A stretch of 64,000 nucleotides of DNA. It comes from Terripilifer ovatus (lineage in GTDB: Bacteria; Pseudomonadota; Alphaproteobacteria; Rhizobiales; Beijerinckiaceae). A model generated the notes under the pieces. That model searched no databases. It was not told where the DNA came from and saw only the letters and a list, made by a program, of their open reading frames with translations. Positions 1 to 7,472 of this stretch are shown in pieces. The position numbers and the translations under genes are program-made. How positions within the stretch are numbered: position 1 is the stretch's first letter; every line of letters starts with the position of its first letter. Where the stretch lies: NCBI GenBank assembly GCA_029222685.1, contig JARHVB010000023.1, positions 186,001 to 250,000 on the forward strand. The letters are read 5' to 3'.

Positions 1-600
1 CGCGGCGGGAAAGGACCTTACCCCGACAATGATGCATTGATCATTCCAGGCGGCGGCAATCCGGGCGCCGGCCCTGGTGCGACCTCGCAACTTCCAAGTT
101 TCCAGACGGACCTGCCTCAGCGCCTGACGCGGGCGCCGCGAAAACTGCTGCGCAACGACGGCAGCATCACCGAAGACATCGTCAAATCGGTCGGCGCGCC
201 CGATCACGTCTCGCAAAAACTCATCGGCGGCTTCGACACTGGCACGAAGATATTGTCGCTGCGCTCTTTCCTGAGCACCAACGCCGTCTACTCGATGAAC
301 TCCAACGACGGCATCGACTACTGCAGCGCCAACGCTTCCACCATATGCGCCGTCCACTCGATCAGCGTGCCGATCCTGGTGATGGGCATGGGCGCGCATT
401 ATTTCGTTCGCGACTCCGAAATTGAATACGAACAAAGCGCCAGCGCCGACAAGGATCTGATTTTCATCGAGGGCGCGACCCACGGCTTCACGCCGTGTGG
501 CAATTGCGCACTGCCGGCCTCAGCTTACGCGAACGTGCGCAAGAACATGTTCGATTATGTCGCGGCCTGGACGCAGAAGCGGTTCGCCAACGGGCGATGA
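1..600 (+). CDS. alpha/beta hydrolase family protein, C-terminal part (5' truncated by window)
   Basis: The reading frame is open from base 1, so the gene begins upstream of the window. About 199 residues are visible. The last part reads VPILVMGMGAHYFV, then an acidic stretch, then FIEGATHGFTPC, which is the usual end of an alpha/beta hydrolase: a strand before the acidic residue, then a His-containing loop. The nucleophile elbow would lie outside the window or is not evident. An in-frame TTG at 37 should not be taken as the start. Substrate cannot be predicted. It is followed closely by a convergent VOC gene. Confidence 0.6.
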   Translation, partial: RGGKGPYPDNDALIIPGGGNPGAGPGATSQLPSFQTDLPQRLTRAPRKLLRNDGSITEDIVKSVGAPDHVSQKLIGGFDTGTKILSLRSFLSTNAVYSMNSNDGIDYCSANASTICAVHSISVPILVMGMGAHYFVRDSEIEYEQSASADKDLIFIEGATHGFTPCGNCALPASAYANVRKNMFDYVAAWTQKRFANGR

Positions 601-605
601 GGCGC

Positions 606-971
606 TCAGATAGTCTGGCCGATGCGCCACAGCACGCCGGTCGGATCGGTGATCGTGAAGTCGCGGATTTTCCACGGCTTGTCGGAAGGCGGTTGCGCGC
701 TGACGCCATATTTTGCGACCAGCCCCTGCGCCTCGACATGGCGCCACCAGGCTTCGACGTCTTCGACGAGCAGGTGCATCATGAAGTTGTCGGCATGTTC
801 CTTGACGTAGAAATTCTGCAGCAGAAAGCTGGAATGGCCGCAGTGGAAATAGGCCAGGTCGTCCGATGACCAGAGAGTCTCGAAGCCGAGGTCCTGGTAG
901 AACTGCTTGCTCAGGGCGAAATCCCTGGCGGGGACGAAGGCCTTCACTTCGACGGCTTTGAGTTCGCTCAC
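606..971 (-). CDS. VOC (glyoxalase/bleomycin resistance) family protein
   Basis: A 121-residue protein with one vicinal-oxygen-chelate domain. The beta-alpha-beta pattern starts at KAFVPARDFALSKQFYQDLGF (split FYQDLGFETLW) and ends with the typical FTITDPTGVLWRIGQ. Small single-domain VOC proteins act as lyases, dioxygenases or antibiotic-binding proteins and work as dimers. A metal-ligand set is not obvious: His residues appear in the middle (FHCGHSS and MMHLLVED) and no clear C-terminal Glu ligand is seen. No substrate is assigned. It converges on the hydrolase at the left edge with a 5-base gap. Confidence 0.75.
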   Translation of the reverse strand: MSELKAVEVKAFVPARDFALSKQFYQDLGFETLWSSDDLAYFHCGHSSFLLQNFYVKEHADNFMMHLLVEDVEAWWRHVEAQGLVAKYGVSAQPPSDKPWKIRDFTITDPTGVLWRIGQTI

Positions 972-999
972 TGTTCATCCCCCTGTAGGTTCGAGCGCA

Positions 1000-1212
1000 C
1001 TAGTTCTCGCCTTTGCCCTCCATCCATTTGATGAACGGAATCATCGGGATGATCCAGCCGATGCCGAGCAGGGCATAGCCGATGCCGCGCAGGACGCCGT
1101 CGGCTTCCTGGAAGACGCGCGCCTGGGCCAGCGCCATGGTGATGAGGGCATAGACCACGACGAACAGGGGGATGACCGCCGCGCCGATGAGCTTTCGGTT
1201 TCGTCTGGTCAT
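1000..1212 (-). CDS. DUF2842 family small membrane protein
   Basis: A 70-residue protein with two hydrophobic segments (about residues 8-28 and 41-61) joined by a short polar loop, and a basic N-terminus (MTRRNRK). This matches the small alphaproteobacterial DUF2842 family, which I recall as often lying next to heme A synthase, as it does here in divergent orientation. The function is unknown. Inner-membrane location is inferred from the two helices. Confidence 0.7.
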   Translation of the reverse strand: MTRRNRKLIGAAVIPLFVVVYALITMALAQARVFQEADGVLRGIGYALLGIGWIIPMIPFIKWMEGKGEN

Positions 1213-1316
1213 GACAGCCTGGATGCCTTGCTTGAGGGTGCGACGTGTCGCCGGTGGACGGGTCCCGATGGACGCCTTATGTCTCCCCCCGCAGTTTGAA
1301 TCAATGCGGCTCGTCC

Positions 1317-2435
1317 ATGACCCTGTCTTCCGCCGTCCCAGCCAGCAAAAAAAGCCCGGAATTGCGCTCTTTGACGCAGGCCTTCGCCGACGATCTCTCT
1401 GGCGTGCGCTTCTGGCTGTGGAGCGTGGCTTTTCTGGTGTTTGCGATGGTTGTCGTGGGCGGCGCCACGCGGCTGACGGAATCCGGCCTGTCGATCACCG
1501 AATGGAAGCTGGTGCTCGGCGTCGTGCCGCCGCTGTCGGAGGCGGCCTGGCTCGCCGAATTCGAGAAATACAAGCAGATTCCTCAATATTCCCAATCGTT
1601 TCCGACGATGTCGCTGAGCGATTTCAAGTTCATTTTCTATTGGGAATGGTCGCACCGCCTGCTCGGACGGCTGATCGGCGTGGCCTTCGCCATGCCGATG
1701 ATCTGGTTCTGGTGGCGCGGCAAGGTGCGCGGCAGCCTGCGCTGGCAGTTGCCGCTGCTGCTGGCGTTGGGCGGCCTGCAGGGTGTCGTCGGCTGGTGGA
1801 TGGTCAGTTCCGGCCTCTCGGTGCGCACCGAGGTGGCGCCGGAACGGCTGATGATCCACCTGGTTCTGGCGTCGATCACCCTGATCGCCCTGGTGTCGAT
1901 CGCGGTTTCGCTGAAGCCGACCGCAGCCGAGCAGAAGCCGACGGCCAGCGTCCGCCTCGGCAGCACGCTCCTCCTGGCAATGGTGCTCCTGCAGGTCGCG
2001 CTTGGCGCGCTGGTGGCGGGTTCGCGCGCCGGGCTGTCTTACAATACCTGGCCGCTGATGGACGGCGGCTTCGCGCCGGCGTTCAATTTCTCCAGCGACC
2101 TCGTGCCGGCCTGGCGCAATTTCTTCGAGAACATCGCCATCGTGCAGTTTCAGCATCGCATCGGCGCCTATGTGCTGCTGGCGCTGGCGCTGTGGCATGC
2201 ATGGACCACGCTGGGTGGTGGGGCTGGGCCGCGCGCGGTGCGCCGCGCCTGGTCGCTCGTCGGCATGGTCGTCGTGCAGGCCTGCCTTGGCATCGCCACC
2301 CTGCTGCTGGTGTTCCCTGAAGGCCGCATCCCGCTCTATTGGGCGCTGGCGCATCAGGCCTTTGCGGTGATGGTGCTGACCATGGCAACCGTGCATTGGA
2401 CGCGGCTGCGGAAGGCGGAAGCGCGAGTCATCTGA
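1317..2435 (+). CDS. ctaA: heme A synthase, COX15/CtaA family
   Basis: A 372-residue polytopic membrane protein that oxidises the C8 methyl of heme O to the formyl group of heme A for aa3-type oxidases. About eight hydrophobic helices are visible. Family landmarks are GGATRLTESGLSITEWK near the N-terminus and four conserved His contexts: EWSHRLLGRLIG, MIHLVLAS, FQHRIGAY and LAHQAFAVM. The frame is open from 1245, but the ATG at 1317 (MTLSSAVPASKK) gives the usual family length and a charged N-terminus before helix 1. It is divergent from the DUF2842 gene. Confidence 0.93.
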   Translation: MTLSSAVPASKKSPELRSLTQAFADDLSGVRFWLWSVAFLVFAMVVVGGATRLTESGLSITEWKLVLGVVPPLSEAAWLAEFEKYKQIPQYSQSFPTMSLSDFKFIFYWEWSHRLLGRLIGVAFAMPMIWFWWRGKVRGSLRWQLPLLLALGGLQGVVGWWMVSSGLSVRTEVAPERLMIHLVLASITLIALVSIAVSLKPTAAEQKPTASVRLGSTLLLAMVLLQVALGALVAGSRAGLSYNTWPLMDGGFAPAFNFSSDLVPAWRNFFENIAIVQFQHRIGAYVLLALALWHAWTTLGGGAGPRAVRRAWSLVGMVVVQACLGIATLLLVFPEGRIPLYWALAHQAFAVMVLTMATVHWTRLRKAEARVI

Positions 2436-2523
2436 ATCTGTTGACGCGAGTTTCTCACGCAGCGATTCAGCGACTTCAACCGGCATGCGAAGTGCTGCGG
2501 CGCATCGCCGGTTCGTCTGCGGA

Positions 2524-3282
2524 TCAGAGATTCGGCAGTTCGGCGGCCCTTGGGTCGTCCTTGAAGGCGAACGCCTTGTCGAAGGAAGGGCGCTGTTTCG
2601 CACGCGCCAGCCAGTCGCGCAGCGCCGCGAGTTCGGGTCCCTCGAGAAATTCCGGTCGCAGGTTCGAGATGCGATCGATGAACGGCAGCATGGCGATGTC
2701 GGCGAGCGAGAACTGATTGCCGGCGAGCCAGGCCGTTTTGCGCAGTTGTGTGTCGGCGCGTTCCAGACAGGTCTGCATGAGGTCGTAGGCGGACTGGATC
2801 TCCTGATCGGTGAAGCCGCCTTTCGCCATTTTCTCCCAGCGGTCGCGGCGCTCCGCTGTTGGGATGCCGGACAATGTCTCGGACAGCTTGCCGCCGGAAA
2901 GCCCTTCCTCGGCCCGGTGCCGCAGCTTCTGCCAGGTGGGGGCATAGACGGCCTTGTAGGCGACATCATCCGAATATTTCAGCCAGAGCCGCATCTGCGC
3001 CCGCTCATAGGGATCGGCTGGCTTGAGCGGGTTCTGCGGAAAGACATCGTCAATATAGTCGATGATCACCGAAGACTCGATGACGGGCTTGCCTGCATGG
3101 ACGAGGGTGGGGACGACGCCGTTGGGGTTGATCGCGAGATATTCCGGCGTGTGCTGTTCGAACTTTTGCAGATCGAGGAGATGGCTCTCGAAAGGCACGT
3201 CCTTCTCGTAAAGGCACATGCGGACCTTCTTTGAGCAGGTCGACGCCATGCCGTGATAAAGAATCGTTTCGAGGTTTTCCAT
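2524..3282 (-). CDS. glutathione S-transferase family protein (LigF-like)
   Basis: A 252-residue GST with an N-terminal thioredoxin fold (about 1-82) and a helical C-terminal domain. The glutathione-binding region shows NPNGVVPTLVH with the cis-Pro, then PVIESSVIIDYIDD. The N-terminal active-site loop is GMASTCSKKVR. The protein most resembles GSTs of the beta-aryl etherase LigF type (LYEK, KFEQHTPEYL, DDVFP, LKPADPYERAQMR), as judged by eye. It is the last gene of the MarR-oxygenase-GST operon and is a paralogue of the GST at 6615. Ether cleavage is an inference, not shown. Confidence 0.85.
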   Translation of the reverse strand: MENLETILYHGMASTCSKKVRMCLYEKDVPFESHLLDLQKFEQHTPEYLAINPNGVVPTLVHAGKPVIESSVIIDYIDDVFPQNPLKPADPYERAQMRLWLKYSDDVAYKAVYAPTWQKLRHRAEEGLSGGKLSETLSGIPTAERRDRWEKMAKGGFTDQEIQSAYDLMQTCLERADTQLRKTAWLAGNQFSLADIAMLPFIDRISNLRPEFLEGPELAALRDWLARAKQRPSFDKAFAFKDDPRAAELPNL

Positions 3283-3299
3283 GTCCGTTGCGCCTCCCA

Positions 3300-3330
3300 G
3301 GTCACGGCGGGATTGATCGTCCCGCCGACC
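3300..3330 (-). terminator. intercistronic stem-loop between oxygenase and GST genes
   Basis: A perfect 7-bp inverted repeat, GGCGGGA at 3306-3312 and TCCCGCC at 3320-3326, with outer GGTC/GACC ends. On the minus strand it lies after the oxygenase stop and just before the GST start. No U-run follows, so mRNA processing or partial attenuation is more likely than full termination. Confidence 0.4.
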
Positions 3331-3401
3331 TTTACACGTGCACGACAGTTACCCGGAATCGACGGGTGGCGCTACTGCCCCGCATCAACATGCCGCGCTG
3401 A

Positions 3402-4436
3402 TTATCGCGCCAGGCGTTCCGCCGTCCGGGACGAAACGCCGGTACGTCCGGTTTCGTAGGCCTGGGTCAGCAGGTGGCGAATGTATTCGCCTGAGATGAC
3501 AGGCTTGTATGCGGAGGGCTGGTCGTGCAGGCAGCTCTCCAGGCTGGCGATCTCGGCGCGCGGATTGGGATAGGCGAAGAACGAGATCGACAGGCGCGCG
3601 GTGGCGCTGCGGTTCATCACCCGATGCAGCGTCGAGACATAGGTGTCGTTGGTCCATCGCGCCAGCAGGTCGCCCACATTGATGACGAAGGTATTGGCGA
3701 TCGGAGGAACGTCGATCCATTCGCCGTCGGCGTTGCGCGCCTGCAGGCCGCCGCTGTTGTCCTGATGCAGGATGGTGAAGGTGCCGTAATCTGTATGAGG
3801 GGAGAATCCCCACAGCTTGTCGGCGACCTCGGGATCGATGGGCGGATAGTAGTTGAAGGAATGGATGCAGCCGAGCCGGTCGTGAAAGGATTCGAGGTAG
3901 TTTTCCGGAAGGTCGAGGCTCAGGGAGAAGGCGCGTGCGAGCTGGCGGGCCAGCGTCACCTTGCGGGCTGTCTGCCGCTCGATCGCAGCGCGAAAGCCGG
4001 GCAGGGTCTCCTCAGGCAGCCATTGCGACTTGCCGGCGGGAGAGGTGTCATCAGGCAATTCGCCCGGCGCGAGTTCGCGCGAAAGGTAGAGCCGCTCCTT
4101 GCGGTCGGCTTGTGCCGCCGTCGCCGCATCCGGATTGAGGCCCCCGGTCTGGATGAAGCCGAGGTTGGCTGCATTGTTACGGGCGGCAATGCGCATTTTT
4201 TCGTCGACCGGCAATGCGAAAAAGCGCCGGCCGTTGGCCAGAATCTCGTCCATCTCGGCTGGCAAGAAGCCATGGCCGCTGATGTAGAAGAACCCGATGT
4301 CGATGCAGGCCTGGCGGATTTCCCCGGCGACGCGGCGGCGCTCGGCATGCGTGCTGTCGCCGCAGAAGGGAGCGATGTCGATGACAGGCACAGAGGCAAG
4401 CGCCTGACGCGAAGCGGATGTGGGTATATTGCTCAT
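3402..4436 (-). CDS. isopenicillin N synthase-like Fe(II)/2-oxoglutarate-type dioxygenase
   Basis: A 344-residue non-heme iron oxygenase. The N-terminal DIOX_N region has VPVIDIAP and GFFYISGHG. The iron triad is visible as His214-x-Asp216 in SPHTDYGTFT and His271 in STLHRVMN. The 2-oxoglutarate-binding R-x-S is Arg281/Ser283 (ARLSISFF). The frame is open to 4859, but the ATG at 4436 overlaps the MarR stop in an ATGA arrangement and is preceded by AAAGG, so coupling supports this start. Substrate is unknown. The setting suggests oxidation of the compound sensed by the adjacent MarR protein. Confidence 0.88.
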   Translation of the reverse strand: MSNIPTSASRQALASVPVIDIAPFCGDSTHAERRRVAGEIRQACIDIGFFYISGHGFLPAEMDEILANGRRFFALPVDEKMRIAARNNAANLGFIQTGGLNPDAATAAQADRKERLYLSRELAPGELPDDTSPAGKSQWLPEETLPGFRAAIERQTARKVTLARQLARAFSLSLDLPENYLESFHDRLGCIHSFNYYPPIDPEVADKLWGFSPHTDYGTFTILHQDNSGGLQARNADGEWIDVPPIANTFVINVGDLLARWTNDTYVSTLHRVMNRSATARLSISFFAYPNPRAEIASLESCLHDQPSAYKPVISGEYIRHLLTQAYETGRTGVSSRTAERLAR

Positions 4437-4969
4437 CGTTGCGCCTTTCTTTGTCGCTGGTTCACTTTTGCGGGCTCGGATGTTTCCGGCCGCGAAGCCT
4501 TTCGACGTTTCTGCGGCCTGACGATGTCCTCGACGGCGGCATCGGCTGCGGTGAGCGCGTCGTTCAGGCTCCGCAATGTCGTCAGCAGATGCACGAGATC
4601 GACATGATCGAGCAGGGGCAGTAGCGCCGCACGATAATCGGCCGTGCTGTCCAGCAAGGCATCGAGCACTTTGCGGCCCTTTGCGGTGAGCGCGATGTGC
4701 GGAGAAGTCTTGTGATCGCGATTGATCACCTGATGCGCCAATTGCTCGGCGATCAGCGCGTCGGTGATGTTCTGCACGTTCTGCCGCGTAACGCCGAGAC
4801 GTCGCGCGATCTGCGGCACCGACAGCATGCCTGACGACGCAACGCGCATCACCTGCCATCGCGCCTGGGTCTGGCCGACATGACGGGCGAGCGCCTCGCC
4901 GTGGCGGCGGAAAGCGGCACTCACCGCATAAGTTTCGACGACAACGAGATCAAGAGTTTCCATGCCCAT
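4433..4969 (-). CDS. MarR-family transcriptional regulator
   Basis: A 178-residue winged-helix protein. The recognition region is LSVPQIARRLGVTRQNVQNITDALI (split here as LSVPQIARRLGV and TRQNVQNITDALI), followed by the wing NRDHKTSPHIALTAKGRKVLD. The C-terminus is a basic tail (RPQKRRKASR). It is first in an operon with the oxygenase and GST, and divergent from the SDR operon. The 99-bp divergent spacer holds a near-perfect inverted repeat, the expected place for an autorepressing MarR operator. The ligand is probably the substrate of the pathway (inference). Confidence 0.87.
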   Translation of the reverse strand: MGMETLDLVVVETYAVSAAFRRHGEALARHVGQTQARWQVMRVASSGMLSVPQIARRLGVTRQNVQNITDALIAEQLAHQVINRDHKTSPHIALTAKGRKVLDALLDSTADYRAALLPLLDHVDLVHLLTTLRSLNDALTAADAAVEDIVRPQKRRKASRPETSEPAKVNQRQRKAQR

Positions 4970-4973
4970 TTTT

Positions 4974-5008
4974 TAGCATGTCATTGTCGATTTGACAAGA
5001 CATTGCTA
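4974..5008. promoter_or_regulatory. candidate MarR operator: long inverted repeat between divergent operons
   Basis: Left arm TAGCATGTCATTGTC (4974-4988), 5-base spacer GATTT, right arm GACAAGACATTGCTA (4994-5008). The inner TTGTC/GACAA is perfect. The outer halves match again after compensating one-base offsets. A TTGACA hexamer (4992-4997) in the right half could be the -35 element of the SDR promoter, so binding would block it. A second 10-bp palindrome, GTTTGCAAAC, follows at 5009-5018. Confidence 0.6.
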
Positions 5009-5018
5009 GTTTGCAAAC
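5009..5018. repeat. 10-bp perfect palindrome GTTTGCAAAC
   Basis: A perfect palindrome directly abutting the larger inverted repeat in the divergent promoter region. It may be a second operator or part of an extended one. No protein is assigned. Confidence 0.4.
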
Positions 5019-5055
5019 ATGATGTCACTGGCGCTGCTGCCAGGAGGTAAGCGTG

Positions 5056-5079
5056 ATGGAGCGTGGCGATGAGACTTGA
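5056..5079 (+). other. possible 7-codon leader ORF overlapping the SDR start
   Basis: ATG at 5056 lies 8 bases after a perfect AGGAGG (5042-5047) and encodes MERGDET before a TGA at 5077, overlapping the SDR start codon. The SDR's own in-frame starts (GTG 5063, ATG 5069) are farther from that ribosome site. This may be a translationally coupled leader or chance. Confidence 0.3.
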
Positions 5080-5824
5080 AGGGCGTGTCGCGGTCGTAAC
5101 GGGGGGAGGACGCGGCATCGGCGCGGCCTATTGCAAGGCGCTCGCGGAAGAAGGCGCAGCCGTAATGGTCGCCGATATCGACGGCACCGGAGCAGCAGAG
5201 GTTGCGCGGGAAATCACCGCAAGCGGCAAGCGCGCGGCGTCCTGCACCGTTGATGTCAGCTCGAAACAAAGCACATCAGCGATGGCGCAGGCCGCGGTTG
5301 ACGCCTTCGGTGGCATCGACATCCTGGTGAACAATGCGGCTATGTACGCCAATCTGACGCGCAAAGGTTTCGAAGATATATCGATCGATGAGTTCGACCG
5401 CGTGATGGCGGTCAACGTCAAAGGCATCTGGCTCTGCACGATGGCCGTGGCGCCCTCAATGCGTCAGCGAGGTGGTGGCCGTATCGTCAATATCGGTTCC
5501 GGCAGCGTCTTCGTCGGCGGCAATGGGCTGGTTCACTACGTCGCTTCGAAAATGGGGGTCATCGGACTCACCCGCGCGCTCGCACGCGAACTGGGCGGCG
5601 ACAAGATCTGCGTCAACACATTGATCCCGGGGCTGACCGACAGCAGTTCCAATCGCGCCAATACCACGACAGCCTATCTCGAAAGCGAAGCGAAGCAGCG
5701 TTGCATCGAAAAAATCCAGACGCCCGAGGATCTGGTCGGCCCGCTGATCTTTCTCTCATCCGACGACAGCCATTTCGTCTCGGGCCAGAACCTGAACTGC
5801 GACGGTGGGCGCTTGTTCATCTGA
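5069..5824 (+). CDS. SDR family NAD(P)-dependent dehydrogenase
   Basis: A 251-residue classical short-chain dehydrogenase. It has the nucleotide-binding TGGGRGIG near residue 12, Asp after strand 2 (VADID), NNAA near 88, the catalytic Ser in NIGSGS near 144 and Tyr157-x3-Lys161 in HYVASK. The C-terminal PEDLVGPLIFLSSDDSHFVSGQ is typical. I chose ATG 5069, with GGAG at 5058-5061 before it. GTG 5063 is an alternative. First gene of the operon divergent from MarR. Expected role is oxidation or reduction of an alcohol/ketone of the pathway substrate. Confidence 0.88.
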   Translation: MRLEGRVAVVTGGGRGIGAAYCKALAEEGAAVMVADIDGTGAAEVAREITASGKRAASCTVDVSSKQSTSAMAQAAVDAFGGIDILVNNAAMYANLTRKGFEDISIDEFDRVMAVNVKGIWLCTMAVAPSMRQRGGGRIVNIGSGSVFVGGNGLVHYVASKMGVIGLTRALARELGGDKICVNTLIPGLTDSSSNRANTTTAYLESEAKQRCIEKIQTPEDLVGPLIFLSSDDSHFVSGQNLNCDGGRLFI

Positions 5825-5850
5825 GTTGATTTTACAAGAGGCATTCGCTC

Positions 5851-6588
5851 ATGAAGCATGCTGGCGAACTCGATGCCCTGGCGCGGGCCTGCCGCATCCT
5901 GGAGATGGAGGGGCATGGCGATCTCGCCCAAGGTCACCTGTCCTGGCGCGATCCGGGCGGCCGCAGTTTCTGGATGAAACGCAACGATATCGGCCTCGGA
6001 GAAGTGATGGGGCCGGACGACTTCGTCGAACTCGATTTCGATGGGAAGCAAATGTCGGGCTCGGGTCGGCCGCATTCGGAATGGCCGATCCATTCGGAAA
6101 TATTCCTCGCCCGTCCGGATGTCGCGGTCGTCGCTCATACCCATCCGCTGCATGCCTGTCTGATGACGGGCTCGACCGACCACCCGCAGCCCTACACGCT
6201 TGAGGCGGACAAGCTCAAACCGATCGGGCGCTTCGCAACCAGCGCCGCGCTCGTCAACGACAAGGGAATGGGACGCGAGTTGGCCGAGGCGCTGGGGCAG
6301 GGCGACGTCGTTTTTCTCGCCAACCATGGTGTCGCATTCTGTGGACCGACCGTAGCGGAAGCCGTGTGCACCGGCATTTTTCTCGAACGGGCGTGCCGGG
6401 TTGCGGTGTTGGCGGCCTCTGCACCCCTCTCCTGGATCCTGCCGAGCGCCGCCGATCGCGAATTGCGCAACCGCCAGATGGTGACGCCCGGCCATATTGC
6501 GCAGACGTGGGACTATTTCATCCGCAAGCTTGAAGCGCTTCACACGGACGCAAACGGCAAGCCGCTTGCGGTTTACGGCAGTCGCTAA
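5851..6588 (+). CDS. class II aldolase/adducin family protein
   Basis: A 245-residue class II aldolase-like protein. The zinc-binding HTHPLH is near residue 96 and a third His lies in LANHGVAF near 163. The conserved acidic residue lies in HSEWPIHSEIFLARPDV. Members cleave or epimerise sugar phosphates or act on non-sugar hydroxy acids. The N-terminal GHGDLAQGHLSWRDP matches the substrate loop of the family. It follows the SDR by 26 bases and precedes a GST. The association with GSTs rather than sugar kinases argues against simple sugar catabolism. Confidence 0.85.
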   Translation: MKHAGELDALARACRILEMEGHGDLAQGHLSWRDPGGRSFWMKRNDIGLGEVMGPDDFVELDFDGKQMSGSGRPHSEWPIHSEIFLARPDVAVVAHTHPLHACLMTGSTDHPQPYTLEADKLKPIGRFATSAALVNDKGMGRELAEALGQGDVVFLANHGVAFCGPTVAEAVCTGIFLERACRVAVLAASAPLSWILPSAADRELRNRQMVTPGHIAQTWDYFIRKLEALHTDANGKPLAVYGSR

Positions 6589-6614
6589 CGATCCAACATA
6601 GAAGAGGAACCGAG

Positions 6615-7409
6615 ATGCTTGAGCTTTATCACGATTGGGATTCTGTCTGCGCCACAAAGGTTCGGTTCTGTCTTTACGAGAAAGGCCTGGAATGGGCCAG
6701 CCGGCGCGTTGACCTTTGTGCCTACGAACATATGACACCGGAATATCTGGCGCTCAATCCGAACGGTGTGGTGCCGACCTTGGTGCACGACGGCAACCCT
6801 GTCATCGAGTCTACGATCATCAATGAATACATCGACGACACGTTTCCCGATCCGCCGCTGAAGCCACGCGATGCGCTGGCGCGGGCGCGCATGCGCGTCT
6901 GGGTGAAATACGAGGACGACGTGCTGCACCCCGCCATTCGGCCGGCAAGCTATGCACTGATGATCAAACCCGTCGTTGCTTCCCTTCCGGCCGAGACGAT
7001 CGAACAGATGGTGCGGATGCATCCCAATCGCGATAGGGCGGCAAACTGGCTGAAGACCATCAACGAACCAGTTGATGAGGCAACGATCGTCAATGCCCGC
7101 AACAAGGCGGACACCGCACTCGATCGCATGGAGCGTGAACTCGCCTCGAACGGTCCCTGGCTCGCAGGTGAAACATTCAGCCTGGCCGACATCGCGTGCG
7201 CGCCGATGATCGATCGCATGGAATGGCTGATGATGGCCGGTCTGTGGAGCGAGCGCCCGGCGCTGACGGATTGGATCGCGCGCATCAAAGAGCGCGCTGC
7301 CTATCGAAAGGCGTTTCCTGATCAGGCCCATCGATTGCCCGGCCCGCGCAATCCGACGGAAGGTTCGCTTTATCCCAACGCCGCGCCGGTTCCCGGAGGC
7401 GCCGCCTAA
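6615..7409 (+). CDS. glutathione S-transferase family protein (LigF-like paralogue)
   Basis: A 264-residue GST related to the one at 2524: shared LYEK, TPEYLALNPNGVVPTLVH, PVIESTIINEYIDD and the C-terminal AGETFSLADIACAPMIDRM. The thioredoxin fold spans about 1-80 and the helical domain follows. The active-site loop reads DWDSVCATKVR. ATG 6615 is preceded by GAAGAGGAACCGAG. It is third in the SDR operon. Two diverged GSTs on the two arms of one regulated locus suggest sequential or stereospecific glutathione transfer, as known for LigE/LigF in lignin ether cleavage. This is an analogy only. Confidence 0.85.
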   Translation: MLELYHDWDSVCATKVRFCLYEKGLEWASRRVDLCAYEHMTPEYLALNPNGVVPTLVHDGNPVIESTIINEYIDDTFPDPPLKPRDALARARMRVWVKYEDDVLHPAIRPASYALMIKPVVASLPAETIEQMVRMHPNRDRAANWLKTINEPVDEATIVNARNKADTALDRMERELASNGPWLAGETFSLADIACAPMIDRMEWLMMAGLWSERPALTDWIARIKERAAYRKAFPDQAHRLPGPRNPTEGSLYPNAAPVPGGAA

Positions 7410-7472
7410 CTCCGCTTACTGCCGATCGGCGGGTCAACCGGCCGACTTTGTCGCAACGAACAGGAGAGTCAT

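Noticed and set aside
1209..2969. 586-residue minus-strand open frame across ctaA
   Set aside because: His/Arg/Gln-rich shadow of ctaA and the GST gene; the real genes have clear families.
3402..4859. 485-residue version of the iron oxygenase
   Set aside because: The first 141 residues are Arg-rich, shadow the MarR gene and show no fold. ATG 4436 with ATGA overlap is the better start.
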